The position numbers and the translations under genes were made by a program. From contig JAULBX010026718.1 of NCBI GenBank assembly GCA_032358255.1, positions 158,736 through 222,735 on the forward strand: a stretch of DNA of 64,000 bases, in the 5' to 3' direction. This stretch comes from Heterotrichella gracilis. Taxonomy: Eukaryota; Sar; Xanthophyceae; Tribonematales; Xanthonemataceae. The notes under the pieces were generated by a model, which did no database searches, was not told the origin of the DNA, and was given only the letters and a program-made list of their open reading frames with translations. Shown piece after piece: positions 52,701 through 63,293 of the stretch (positions are counted from its first letter, which is position 1; every line of letters begins with the position of its first letter).

Positions 52701-54638
52701 ACCAGGCCGCTACCCTGCTGGCGCTGGGTGCAGACCCCAACCTCGAGGACAAGCGCGGCGCCACCCCGCTGGCCGCGGCTCAGTCAGACACCTGCGCGCA
52801 GCTGCTGAGGGAGCATGGGGCTTCCCGCTGGCCAGGCCAGGTGGCCGCCAGCGCAGGCCCCGCGGCCCCCAGGCCAGGCGGTACAGTCCCTAGCGCAGCC
52901 GCCGCAGCCCCCAGGCCAGGCTTCTCAGGCCCCAGCACAGGCCCTACAGGCCCAAGGCCAGGCAGTGCAGTCCCAAGACCAGGCGTCGCACTCCCCAGGC
53001 CGGGCATGACATCCCCTATGTCAGGCATTGCAGTCCCTAGGCCAGACCTTACAGTCCCCAAGGCAGCCCCTACTGCGCCAACCCCTCCCACTGCCAGGCC
53101 TTATGCTGGCGTGGTGCCACCCGGCGTGGGCCAGAACCCTGCCGAGGGTGTCGAGGCGGGGGGTGGGGAGCGACAAGGACTGCCTGAGCTGGTGAGCAGT
53201 GACGATGTGAAGGTTATGGGGCGCATGTTGGAGGAGGTGCGGATGGGCAAGATGGATGTGAACCAGCGGTTTGCCGGGTAAGTTCAACCTGCGGTTGAGT
53301 ATCGACGGTCAGCAAATCATGAGGGTAACAGCCTGCCATCATTGCGTAGGGCTTAGGGTGTAGGGTTTGACCTCACCAGCTTGTGAAGTGACATTGCACT
53401 GAGACCATGGACACACTCATACCTAAGCTAGCGCTGCATACCTAAGCTAGTGGTAAACATCGTAGTGGACATGGGGGGCAATGCCTGCATTTAAGCCAGT
53501 GTGCCTATTCAAGCCAGGCATGTGCTGCTCAACTTTCTGTCTGTCGTTGTCTTGTGCTGCAGGAGGTTCACCCTGCGTAGGCTGCCACCAGCAGCAAATT
53601 GTTTGTTTTCTACAGAATTATTGCTCAAGGTTCAGGACTCTTTTTCTATTTTGACTAGTCGTTTGCTCACGGGACTACCTACGTACTTTTTTTTGTCTGA
53701 ATCATCTTTGCTGCAGGGGCGTCACCCTGCTGCTGAATGCCGTGAGGCACAACTGGACGGAAATGGCCGCTGCCCTGCTGAAGCTGGGTGCAGACCCCAG
53801 CATCGAGGATGACAGGGGTAAGACCGCAATGGATTTGGCGACTTCACCAGACTGCGTGCTGATGATGAAGGTCCGTGCCGCAGCCCGCGGGTTCCCAGTC
53901 CCCGGGCCAGGCACAGCAATCCCCACGCCAGGCAGCGCAGGCCCAAGGCCCAGCCCCGCAGTCCCCAGACCAGGCCTCGCAGCCCCTAGACCAGGCCTCG
54001 CAGCTCCTAGACCAGGCCTCGCGGTCCCCAGCGCAGGCTTTGCATACCCAAGGCCAGGCGCTGCGGCACCCAGGTTAGGCCTCTTAAGCCCCAGCGCAAG
54101 CATTACAGTCCCCATGCCAGGCGTTGCAATCACCAGACCAGGTGTTGCAGTCCTCAGGCCAGGCCTCTCAATCGCCAGCGCAAGCACCACACTCCCCATG
54201 CCAGGCGTTGCAATTCCCAGACCAAGCTTTGCGTTCCCCAGGCCAGACATCTTCATCCCCAGCGCAGGCCCTACAATCCCCATGGCCCGCTTCCCAGTCC
54301 CGGGGTCAGGCCTCCCGCCACCCATCCCCATGGCCATGCGCCCCCCGGCCCCTCAGCCACAGCCACAGCCACCCCAGCAGCAGCAGCAGCAGCAGCAGCA
54401 GCGTCCTATCCGTCCCGCGCCTGCATCAGTCCCCAGGCCTGCATTCATCCCCGGCCAGTTTTGCGCAGTTGTGACTCCGCGCATGGTTGCGCTGGTGGGC
54501 CTGCCGGCTGGGAAGGGGCGAAGCCAGATTTGGTCGAGGAAGCAGGGCACTGCGCTTCACAAGGCGGGTTTCAACCAGGAGATTCAGACGCACATGTGCC
54601 AGCAGTGTGAGCTGGGGATGGGGAGGTGTAGGGTTTAG
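46799..54638 (+). CDS. Ankyrin-repeat protein with tandem LVG/ankyrin/Pro-rich modules
   Basis: Exons 46799-46894, 47224-47515, 47994-50562, 50827-51280, 51439-51560, 52101-52508, 52657-53277, 53717-54638; all phases join; about 1827 residues. Exons 1-2 copy the N-terminal cassette of the zinc-knuckle gene. The 2.6-kb exon 3 (own ATG at 47996) is a long helical, degenerate ankyrin-like solenoid ending in QHAGGFG repeats. Then a module recurs: LVG.DPKGM...(E)EVRAGK..VN.R(Y/F).G, a canonical ankyrin repeat (TLLLHAV...LL.LGADPN..DDRG.TPL), and a Pro-rich stretch (PRPG.AVP). The ankyrin unit is cut by an intron at the same phase-2 glycine each time, so modules can duplicate without frame loss. 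The two-exon link at the start is inferred from phase; translation might instead begin at 47996. Function is unknown; a protein-binding scaffold is likely. Confidence 0.68.
51315..51420 (-). repeat. Dispersed repeat in ankyrin-gene intron
   Basis: On the minus strand this about 105-bp segment matches 63785-63895 (shared GTTACATGCATTCCAGCAAT, then ACAGC, AGTC.GTCTTGCA.ATGCGG and CAGCTCTTT). A shorter relative is at 19555-19595. The unit has no recognised coding capacity. Confidence 0.7.
52000..52120. repeat. Diverged copy of ankyrin-gene exon-6 start
   Basis: 52000-52032 (TGTGCGGCAGGGGCAGCCCC) resembles the acceptor and exon start at 52088-52118 (TGTGCGACTGCAGGGGCAAC). TAGGGTTTCAAT and CTAAGCTAGGGTTTT lie between. 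Confidence 0.5.
52850..53065 (+). repeat. Pro/Gly/Ala coding repeats
   Basis: Degenerate units of about 15-30 bp coding P(R/S)PG.AVP-type peptides in exon 7 of the ankyrin gene. Confidence 0.75.
53890..54335 (+). repeat. Longer Pro/Gly/Ala coding repeat array
   Basis: About 30 short units such as PRPGLAAPRPGLAVPSAG in the last exon of the ankyrin gene. Near-identical neighbours at 53965-54015 show local expansion. A CAG run coding eight glutamines follows at 54378-54402. Confidence 0.8.
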
Positions 54639-54695
54639 GGTTTAGGGTTTAGGGTCCAGACGCACATGTGCCAGCATTGTGAGCGGGGGATGGGG
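54585..54695. repeat. 39-bp direct repeat flanking (TTTAGGG)3 at the ankyrin-gene stop
   Basis: 54585-54623 and 54657-54695 agree at 37 of 39 bases and enclose GTGTAGGGTTTAGGGTTTAG followed by GGTTTAGGGTC. The stop codon of the frame (54636-54638) lies inside the telomere-like tract. The second copy would continue THMCQHCERGMGC and then stop. Confidence 0.93.
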
Positions 54696-54759
54696 TGCTG
54701 ACCGCGCTCTGGGTGTGGTGGTGTGGGTGGTGGCGCCGATGGGGTTGTGGTGCGGGTGT

Positions 54760-55110
54760 GGGGTATGGTTGCCGATGTCTATCCAGCTTGCGTTGTGATG
54801 TGTGTGTGTGTGTATTTTTAGCCGGCTTCTTTCCAGCCTATTTGCTGATGTAGTTGCCGATGCCTTTCCAGCTTGCGCGCAGTTTGCGTGCATGCTGATG
54901 CCTTTCCAGCTTGAATGCTGATGTGTGGTTGGCAATGCCTTTCCAGCTTGCATGCTGATGTCTGGGTGCCAATTGATTTTTACCGGTAGCCGCTTTGCAT
55001 TGTGATGCATGGATGCCGATGGATGTTCACAATAATATTGACCAGCTTACATGCTGATGGGTACCAAAATTTGCGCAGTTTCCAGCTTGCATGCTGATGT
55101 CTGGGGTGCC
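54760..55110 (+). repeat. Degenerate tandem repeat around CCAGCTTGCATGCTGATG
   Basis: At least six irregular units of about 35-70 bp sharing GATGCCTTTCCAGCTTGCAT and GCTGATGT. A short TG run is at 54800-54812. Confidence 0.75.
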
Positions 55111-56154
55111 TAATTTTTGCTTTGCATTGTCACAGTGTATGCTGTCTGGGTGGGTGCCACGATCAAGAGCCTTTTTAGCCTGCATTGGTGTTCATATGCT
55201 AGTTTTGCCAACCTCAAGGACACCACTGTGGATACAGATGCCATTCCAGCTTGCATGATTTGCATATGCCACGGATGCAGTTGTGCATGCCCGCGGGCCT
55301 TGCTTGATGCTTCAAGGTGAGCCTGTCATGTTTGCCCTATCGAAGGGTTTTGGTCCACCCATGGGGTATTGACAATGTAACCCTTTATCCAACTTAACTA
55401 GTGTCTTCCCCTTGCCTCCCACTGCGGACACAGTGCAATGACGTCCGTTGCCTAGGCTTTATACACTCTCGGCTCACATTTGTTGTCCTGTATGTCTCTG
55501 ACTGGGTGGCACTGCCACGTAGTTTGGGTCCAACCAGCGAATCTAAATGGCTACAACCTCGAAGGTGCTTGCAACCTCGAAGGTCACCAGTGGTGCCTAC
55601 ACGTGGGCTCTACAAATTATTGGCCAAATCATTCGCCGGCGGACTGTTGCGGACGTGCTCAGTACATCTTATCCCCGGCCGGATCTGAAGTGGCCAGTGG
55701 GACATCTCGAGTCAGGCTCCTCAGTAGAAAGGGAACGCCCTCAAGCTATCTGCTCAGGACTACTAGTCCAGATTTTGTGACCTGGGTGTGAGAGCCTGCA
55801 GCCGGCCAACACCAGAGAAGCTCGAGTGGCCTGGCGTTGCCTCGAGGATCCGCCTCCATGTGACATCTTAGACAGTCTAAGACTTCTGTAGCCACATCCC
55901 TTCTTAGTTTTGGGTAAAGCAGAGTCTCCAAAGGCTTTACCCAAAGCCTTCCAACTGGGCGAGGCAAGGATAGGTTCTCCTGTCTCGGAGGTGGGTGCTT
56001 GCCAAGTGCAGTGCATCAGAAAACAGCCACATGACAGCCATCTGCAAACCCGCTGAGCGATTGGCAATCACATTGCAATGCATAGGATATCACTGAAATG
56101 GCATGGCATAGGCTGAGCCTTCAAGCCTGTGCATACAGCACCACATAACATATA

Positions 56155-56205
56155 TGCCGCCTTATGCACGCCTATGGCGTTTGCTTTCTTTTCCTTTCTA
56201 TATGC
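56155..56205 (-). repeat. Short dispersed repeat (copy 3 of 3, inverted)
   Basis: Reverse complement of the unit at 42133-42168, with GGCGTGCATAAGGCGGCATA on the minus strand. Confidence 0.6.
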
Positions 56206-56376
56206 ACGCCAATGCCAGTGACTGAACCTGCAGCCCTTCACATAGGCCCTTCAACGCTGCCAACCTGCACTCATGGGCTTACTAAGACTTGGTGCAGCCC
56301 ATGGGTGGGGTCTGCTGCACCAGACGTGTTAGTAATACTTATTAGTAGATTTGCATTGGCCTGTGGGTGCGTAGGG

Positions 56377-59300
56377 ATGCACACCGAGTCTAGTGGGCCA
56401 CCAGGCGGGGAGGGGAGTGCCACCCAGGAACAAGAGCAGGCACCCCCCTCTGGCCAGCAGCATGGGAGTGTGCTCATTGAGGGTGTTGTATTGCCAGGGG
56501 GGCATGGCGAGGCGTCAGGCACCCCAAGCAGTAGCAGCCAAGGGCAGCAGCAGGAGTTTGGGTACCGGTGAGGAACCAGGGTTCCCAACTGAGTTCATGG
56601 GTGTGCATGCCCCGGGCTTGCCACGCATGAGACCCTGTCGGCGGCTGCATTATCATGCTGCTATGTGTGCCACGATGGTTCCTACACTACACTGGAAAAG
56701 CACATTAAAGCACATCAAATTCAATTCAATGCAGTGCATCCCTCCTGGATCATCACCTGCATTGTCCTATGTCCAGCTGCTGGGCAGTCCAGCACATGTA
56801 CTGCATGGAATGCATGGCTGCAATCATTGATTTGCATGTTTATGCATATGCAAGCATTGGGTTTGCACGTCCTCAAACTCTGTAATGATATGGTTCCAAT
56901 TGGTTCCATTAATGGCTAATGAGGCACTTTGCTTAAGGCTAACTCAGCCATCCCCTGTTGGCAGGTACGTGTACAGGACCAAAGGCAAAAACAAGCGGTT
57001 CAACACCCAGCGCAGCTACCGGAGCAAGGGTTACAAGCTGCTGATGCACAGGAAGCTGCGGTTGCGGCTGACTGGATGTCGCACATGCTGCAGATACAGG
57101 TAAGAGGTATTGGTTAAGAGATACGTTATATTAATTGTTTTACCATGTTATCGTATAATAGTAATTCTTGCACAGCATGTGGAACGGGATGCATACATTC
57201 TTCCTTTTTTTGTGTATACATACACTATCATGTCACTAAATAATAACCTTGCACACTTGTCAGGGGGCGGAGCGGAATTTCCCTGCGGCAGAAGGGACGG
57301 TGGATAATGTTAAAGCAGCCCAAGCTCTGGTAGCAGAGGTGAAAAACTTGCATATTGACATGACTCCGGAGGATGCCCTGGAGCGCGTGGTGGCGGTCAA
57401 GCAGAGGGTGGAAGACTACATGGGCAACAAGGTGCAGGGACAGTCACTGCATGGTGCGGTCCTGCCACAGGTCGCTGACATGTGCGAATGTTGTATCAAG
57501 CTGGCAAATACGTTTCAATTGGCCGCATACTCCTGCTGGGCTAGTATTTGACTTGGAGGGTAGAAGGGAAAACTGCATTAATATTTTCACAAAGTGGCAT
57601 GTACTGGAAACATGTTGCAAACAGTACCACTGAGCCTCTTGGACAGCAGCTGATTCAGACTCTTGGCTTGGCTGGAAGTAAAACGTGACATGAGATGTCT
57701 GCCTTGTGCCAAGTTGAATGACTTGTATACATATATGTCTGCCGTGTTGAGTCTATATATTCAACCCAGGAATGCAGATGAATTCAAACCCAAACCTAAA
57801 GCCAAGTTTGTGAGGGCATTATGCAGCAGCCTGCTCTGAACTACGAGTCATGTTGTAATGTTTACCCTGAAGGGTTGCAGTTAAGTCAGATGGGATCAAT
57901 AGTGCATGCTGATGGCATTAACTATGATCTCCATTTGACGCGCAGGGATAAAACAGGAATCAAGTGGCGGGACCCGAGAGGAGAGCGCCACTGAGCCACC
58001 AGGGAAGATGACCATCCCTGCCCAGCACCATGCAAGCACGCATCTTGAGGATGATGCACTGGAGCATGGCGCGGTGGCAAACACCCCGAGAAGTAGTGCC
58101 CAGGGGCAGCAGCAGGAGTCTGAGTACCGGTGAGTCACCCTCACGCAGTTCATGCACTAAATGATAACCAACACCAACCCCCCGTCCTTGCTGCTGCGGC
58201 GTGAGATCAAACAATGCGCAGCCAGGTTGGCCCTAAGCGTGCCTGAACCTGAGCTGGTGCCCACACCGGGTGTTCCCTGCACAGCCGCGCCAACCCAAAA
58301 CCCTAAACCCTAGTGACCCTACCCCCAAAGCTCTCCTCCTCTCGCGAGCGGCGTAAGGAGGGACACAAGGCGGCCACGCCCACCCTAAACCCTAAACCTT
58401 AGTGAATCCTCCTCCCCTTGCAGCGGCGTGAGGAGGGACAAGAGGCAGCCCAAGCTGCCCTACTGGGCGTGTCTGCACCGGGGGCCAGGTAGCAGCTGGT
58501 GCTGTGCAGGCTATGCCACGCGCGTGGAGGCTGCTGTGACATATGACGTGCTTGCCCATTGGGGGAAGCAGGTGGGTGGACCATGGAGGGTATGGTTGGC
58601 CAATATGGTATCCAGAAGATAGAGGCCTCTTTTAGCCTTAGGGGTGCGGGTTGATTAATGCCTTGCTCCAAAAGCATGCACGAGTACCAGCCAGTGTACA
58701 TGCACTACATGTACACTGCTTGAAGCCTCTGGGCCAAGGTTACAGGGCTGCAATGGTTTGTCAGTGCGCCATGTGGTGCATGTGGAAAAGGGACCATCCC
58801 TGTGCAAGTATTCTACCATTTCTGGTGCGTACGCTGGCTGGTTCATTCTGCCAACACTCTACACCACTGACATCAGTGGTTTGGGTGTGTTTTGCAGGCC
58901 AAGGAGCGCAACTTCCCTTGCACCCCGGGAGCAGATACCATTGTGGACGTGCAGTCAGCCAGCCAGCGCCTCATGCGGTGTGACGGGGAGGGGGGTCTGA
59001 GTGAGGCAGACGCAGCTGCGCGCATCCATGCAGCCGTTGAGAAAGCGCGGCTGTATGAGGGGAAGCTGGTGGGGGAGCAAGGTGTGGGGGAGGGGGAGGG
59101 GGAGGAGGAGGAGGAGGAGGGAGGGGAGGAGGGGGGAGGCGATGGTGTACAGGCAGCAGCAGACGCAGATGCACTGGCAGGGGGTGAACCAGGGCATTCC
59201 GCACAGGAGGGACACACTGGGGGGAGCGTTGGGCAGGGTATGCAGGCCCAAGCAGCTTGCTGGGGGGTACAGAGCAGGTTGTGGAGCTGCAGGAGGATGC

Positions 59301-60153
59301 AATTAGGCCTGAGGCACAGCAGGGCCTGCCAGCGCCTGGGGGAATGCCAGCAGATGCCAGTGCCAGTGCGCTGCCAGTGGTGGATGGTGCCACAAGAGGG
59401 GATGCGGACGCGAGCGGGGCAGAGGACGACGACACGGAGGATGCGTCTCCTGGAGAATACGTGAGCACCTCGCCCAAGAGGCGCAAACGCACAGCGCTGC
59501 TTCCATCCCTGCCCGCCCACCAAGTGTCAGCATCAGCAGCACGCATGCAGGGCCTGGCGCCATCCGGGGATGTGCGGCCGCCATCGGGTGACACGCGGGG
59601 GGCGGTGGATGGCCTCATACTGCTGGCAGGCAATCCCCCACCAATACCAGCTATTATCAGTACCAGTGGCGGCTCCGGCATCCCTGGCAATGCTCAGCAT
59701 GGCAAGAAACGTGGCAGGGAGGATATTGATGGCAGTAGCCAGGGGGAGGATGACAACCAGAATGGCAGGGGGGTTGATGATGAGACTGGAGATCAGGGTG
59801 CAGATGTGCAGGGCAGGCAGGGGATTCCATTGGACAATGGCCAGGCTGGGGACCAGGCTGCAGGTGCAAGTGTGCGGGGCAGGCAAGGGGTTCCATTTGG
59901 CCAGAGGCGCACTGAATCAGCGCCAAGTGCAGAGATGGAGAGGGGTGGTCAGGCTGCAGGTGCAGATGTGCGAGCCCTGGAGCGCAGTCACAGCATTCTG
60001 TTGGGGCAGGGGGCCAAGCGGTCAGAGTCAGGTGCAGAGGGGGAGGATTTGTATGGTGACATGGAGCCGCATGGGGAGAAAATGATCATGGATGCAGCAG
60101 GAGCTCCAGCTGGCGAGCAGGAATGGATGGCATGCACATTGTGCAGTGGGTAG
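56377..60153 (+). CDS. Double-AP2-domain protein; first AP2 domain frameshifted
   Basis: Exons 56377-56567, 56965-57099, 57264-57453, 57946-58129, 58424-58571, 58898-59081, 59273-60153. Two paralogous blocks: a Ser/Gln/Gly-rich linker ending QGQQQE(F/S)(G/E)YR, an AP2 domain, then a helical segment. Block 2 is intact: YRGVRRDKRQ...YATRVEAAVTYDVLAHWGKQAKERNFP, an AP2/ERF-type DNA-binding fold. In block 1 the AP2 start (YRTKGKNKRFNTQRSY) and the AP2 end (ADAQEAAVAADWM, then GAERNFP) lie in different frames within exon 56965-57099, so one indel near 57020-57045 breaks it. The tail is acidic, Gly-rich, with KRRKR and KKRGRED basic patches. It is probably a transcription factor. The first exon may be internal, since it begins after a gcgtag acceptor like its paralogue at 57946; the true start is then upstream. 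Confidence 0.6.
58333..58455. repeat. Duplicated AP2 exon start around CCCTAAACCCTAAACC
   Basis: 58333-58380 and 58407-58455 share GCGGCGT(A/G)AGGAGGGACA and flanking bases. The telomere-like tract lies between; only the second copy has a clean cag acceptor. Confidence 0.85.
59082..59272 (+). other. Inferred intron with GGA-rich tract
   Basis: The frame before this interval (…KLVGEQ) and the one after it (EQVVELQEDA…) differ. A gtgtgg donor and a gtacag acceptor join them in phase, so I read this as an intron rather than a frameshift. It contains GGGGGAGG and GGAGGAGGAG runs. Confidence 0.7.
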
Positions 60154-60723
60154 CAGGAGCCCTGGGAGAGCCTGCGGTTGGTTGGTGGGGAAGGGTTCAT
60201 GGAGGCTCCAGGTTCCAGGGTCCAGAGCTCAGCAGTTCCAGGGTTGTTGATCATCAAACGGCATATTTTGTTTCATGTTGTTTGACGCCGCTGTGTCGCA
60301 AGCGGCAGGCAGCAGGCAACGTACATGTGGCGAATGCATGCCATTGGGGGCATGTGCACCTCTACTCTCTTGCAGCACAACCGTGGATGATCCTCGAAGA
60401 TATTGCTGCAAAAGGAGCAGGGTGCTCTTTTGCGACCCAATCTTTGAGGATCATCATGGGTTGTGCTGCAAAGTCGTAGAGGTGCACAGGTGCACGTGGC
60501 TGCTTGTGACTGCAGACAGCCAGCTATGATGCTGGAGGCTAGCCTAAGGAGATCTCAGAAGTGCATGCAAATTTCCTGCATTTCCCATTATCACATTCTG
60601 TTACATACTGATACCACATTGGACATGAGCCTAACCCTGTTGATGCACATGTTGATAGGCTGCAAAGTTATCTATATATACATTTTGCTAAGAATCTGTG
60701 TATTTGCTGCCCATGACCTGCAG
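60154..60723. other. Gap between AP2 exons and coiled-coil exons
   Basis: No exon with matching phases was found. The AP2 frame reaches a stop (60151-60153) that overlaps a gtgggtag donor-like string, so splicing onward is possible but unproved. Confidence 0.4.
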
Positions 60724-63293
60724 GTGGACCAAGGTGGTGGCGACAATGCTGCCACCCTTGTTAACCCTGTGCAGCCTCAGATTCTGGAGCAAGGTAAGGA
60801 AAATCCCCAATAGCAGGGGTGATAAGCTCTTGAATTGATGCCTGGCAAGGAGCTCCAGGAGCGTGCCGATTTTGGCTGCTGCGTATCATTACGTACTCAA
60901 TTTAATATTACTTATATCGAATTGAGTAAGTATGATGGACGTCTGCCAGAATTGCCATGCCCTCTTGGGACCCCTTACCAGGCACCAACCTGCTCTGGAG
61001 ACGCTGTGGACATGCTGTCAGGCTTTCAGGCTGGGTGGCGGACAACGTGCAACAACTGACATGTCATATGCAGGTCGTCCCGATCTCCTGCTGTGCTTTC
61101 ATACAATGTCATGACAATGTAAACCACCCCTTGCAGGACTCAACCAGGCAGCAGAGCTTGACACCTGGCACAAGGCAGAGGCTGATGCATGTGCAGCTGC
61201 TGTGCAGACTCAGGTGGGCGGGGGGTGCTGCCGGTGGCATTGGTAAAAGATAAAGAATGAAATGAACTTCATTGAATTGGATTGAATTGGATGTGGCCTT
61301 GAATTGGATTGAATTGAATTGGATGGGGCCTTTCTTATAACATGCTTGGTGTGCTAGTTACCTAGATGTGATGTGACGGGAACACCCAGCCCTGTTATTA
61401 AATGGTAACAATTGATTCATCATTTACAACACGCCTGAAATAGATATTGAAATCTCGTGTACATTGTATTTATATGGATGGATGAGTTGAATTTGGAAAA
61501 TTTCAAAGCCGGCTTGGCTAAACATCTGAATGCATATAGCAAGCTGACCTGCAGTAGGTACCATCAACTCATGTCGTAACCCAATTATTTTGACAGCCAT
61601 GCATTCCCTCCCCCTGCCTGCAGGACAGCATCTCCCGCCTCGTCATGCATGTGAAGGCAGCTGAAGGCAAGCTAGTGGAGGAGCAGCGGGCACATGCTGC
61701 AACCAGGGTGGCTGCAGCAGCTGAGCATGACAGCATCAATCAAGAGCTGCAGGTGGGTGTGGGGATTTATCCCAATTTGGCATCAGGTGGCGGCATCCAG
61801 TGTCAGGTGTAGGGCTAATTAAGTTCGTGTTGCGGCAGCTGGTATTGAATCAGTGGAAAGGTCAGCAGAATGCTTTCATCCTCTCAGCACTGCTGAGAGG
61901 ATGATCCAGTGCAACAAGGGTGGCGGCAGAAGCAGAGCATCGATAGGATCAACCAAGAGCTGCAGGTGGGAGTGGAGATTGGCATCAGGTGGAGGTGCCA
62001 GCATCGATTGTAGGGCTAAATTATTTTTTGTATTGGCAGTACACACGGTGGTTTGGGGTCAGTGGAAAGATAGCAGAAATCTTTCATCCGGTCAGCGATC
62101 CAGTGGTGTTTCGCAAACGCTGTCCTCCAGAGTGGCGGTAGCGGCAGAGCATGATAGGGCCTTGCAAGGGCTGCAGGTGGGAGTGGGGATTGGCATCAGG
62201 TGGAGGCATGCAGTGTCAGTTAATTATCGTTTTCAATAGTGCTGTAAGTCGCGTGCAATAGGTGAAAGTGCCTGTAATAGGTTACTAGCATACAGCACTC
62301 TGTTCACCTTCCGAAGGGCCTCTGACCCAAATCTACATTGCAGTGCTGCCACTACAGACACCCTAAACAGTCTCTTTCCTAATTTAGAGTGTATGTTATT
62401 TTGGATGCCTGGAGATGGCTGCACTGCATGTAGGTCTGGACCCATGGGGCGCCGAGCAGAGTGCCTTATGCCAGTGACCTGCTGGGAGCACTTCACCTCT
62501 TCCATCCACATAAACCACCCAAAACCCTCCCCAGACCCTACACCACCCCAACAACCCACCCACCCCCACCCCCTCCATGCAGGCGCAGCTGAAGACCGCA
62601 GAGGCTGCTCAAGAGGAGGCCAAGTCACACTCGGACCGCGCGCAGGCAGCCGAGGAGGCGCTGCGCCAAGCCGAGGGTGAGCTGAGCAAGCTCAGTGAGT
62701 TGAGTGAGCTGAGTGAGCTGCGAGCGCAAGCGGGGGTGCTGGAGGAGCGTGCGACGCGTGCAGAGGGAGAGTTGGGGGAGCTGCGGGCTCGGGTGGCGCA
62801 TGCAGAGGGGGAGGCGAGTCGTCTGGCGGGGGAGAATGCGAGGCTGAAGGCCGAGATGCAGCGCGCAGAGGTGAGGGGGCGCAGTGTGTGAGTGTGTGTG
62901 CGTGCCATGGGGTGATGGGTGGTCCTGTAGGGATGTGGGATTGAAATGCGGTGGTTGGGAGGGCACATTTCTCTGGGAAATTAACCTGGCATGTGCCTAC
63001 ATGATGGGCTGGCAGGGAATTGGAGTGAATGTAAAGCCTATCATCGCCACTGCACTGTCTTAGGGTTTAGCTTTTGAATTTTAGGGTTTAGGGTTTCCAT
63101 GCCATTTAAAGATCACCCTTGCCTCCTACCATGCACGCCACCATATGTAGACCCTGATGACAGTGCAACCTCGAGCATTGCCTTGCCTACCGTTTCACTA
63201 TCACCTTTGGCGCAGGAGCGGTGGCGAGAGCGTCAGCGCGACCTTGAGCGGGAGGGTCGCGCCCTGCTCAGCTTGGCGCAGGGGGACGCATGA
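60724..63293 (+). CDS. Coiled-coil C-terminal exons (5' end unknown)
   Basis: Exons 60724-60793, 61137-61213, 61624-61752, 62583-62870, 63216-63293; phases join (1, 0, 0, 0); 213 residues plus stop. After a Gly/Asn/Pro-rich start (QGGGDNAATLVNPVQPQILE) the sequence becomes continuous heptad-type helix: AAELDTWHKAEADACAAAVQ, EGKLVEEQRAHAATRVAAAA, AQLKTAEAAQEEAKSHSDRA, (LSE)n, EGEASRLAGENARLKAEMQR, ERWRERQRDLEREGRALLSL. There is no ATG in the first exon, so it needs an upstream exon. It follows the AP2 gene on the same strand and may be its C-terminus; a separate gene is the alternative. A coiled coil would serve dimerisation. Confidence 0.6.
61707..62200 (+). repeat. About 215-bp tandem triplication including an exon end
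   Basis: The end and donor of exon 61624-61752 (GGCTGCAGCAGCTGAGCATG... GAGCTGCAG then gtggg) recur at about 61917-61985 and 62130-62200, with shared intron sequence GGCATCAGGTGG. Copy 2 has a stop; copy 3 stays open in the exon's frame. Confidence 0.8.

Larger units (their letters stand above)
54696..56376. other. Repeat-bearing intergenic region
   Basis: Starts with the repeat at 54760-55110. The part at 55400-56080 has open frames on both strands without recognisable domains. An inverted copy of the short dispersed repeat lies at 56155-56205. Confidence 0.4.

Noticed and set aside
52228-54337. Minus-strand open frames opposite the Pro/Gly repeats (for example 53702-54337)
   Set aside because: Repetitive GC-rich coding DNA gives open frames on the opposite strand; only the plus frame contains ankyrin motifs and in-phase splice sites.
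55546-55780. Possible first exon of the AP2 gene
   Set aside because: The frame has no donor joining in phase to 56377 and no resemblance to AP2-protein N-termini.
59250-59275. Apparent frameshift in a G run within the last AP2-gene exon
   Set aside because: A gtgtgg donor at 59082 and gtacag acceptor at 59272 connect the two frames in phase and give a continuous helical sequence, so an intron is the simpler explanation.
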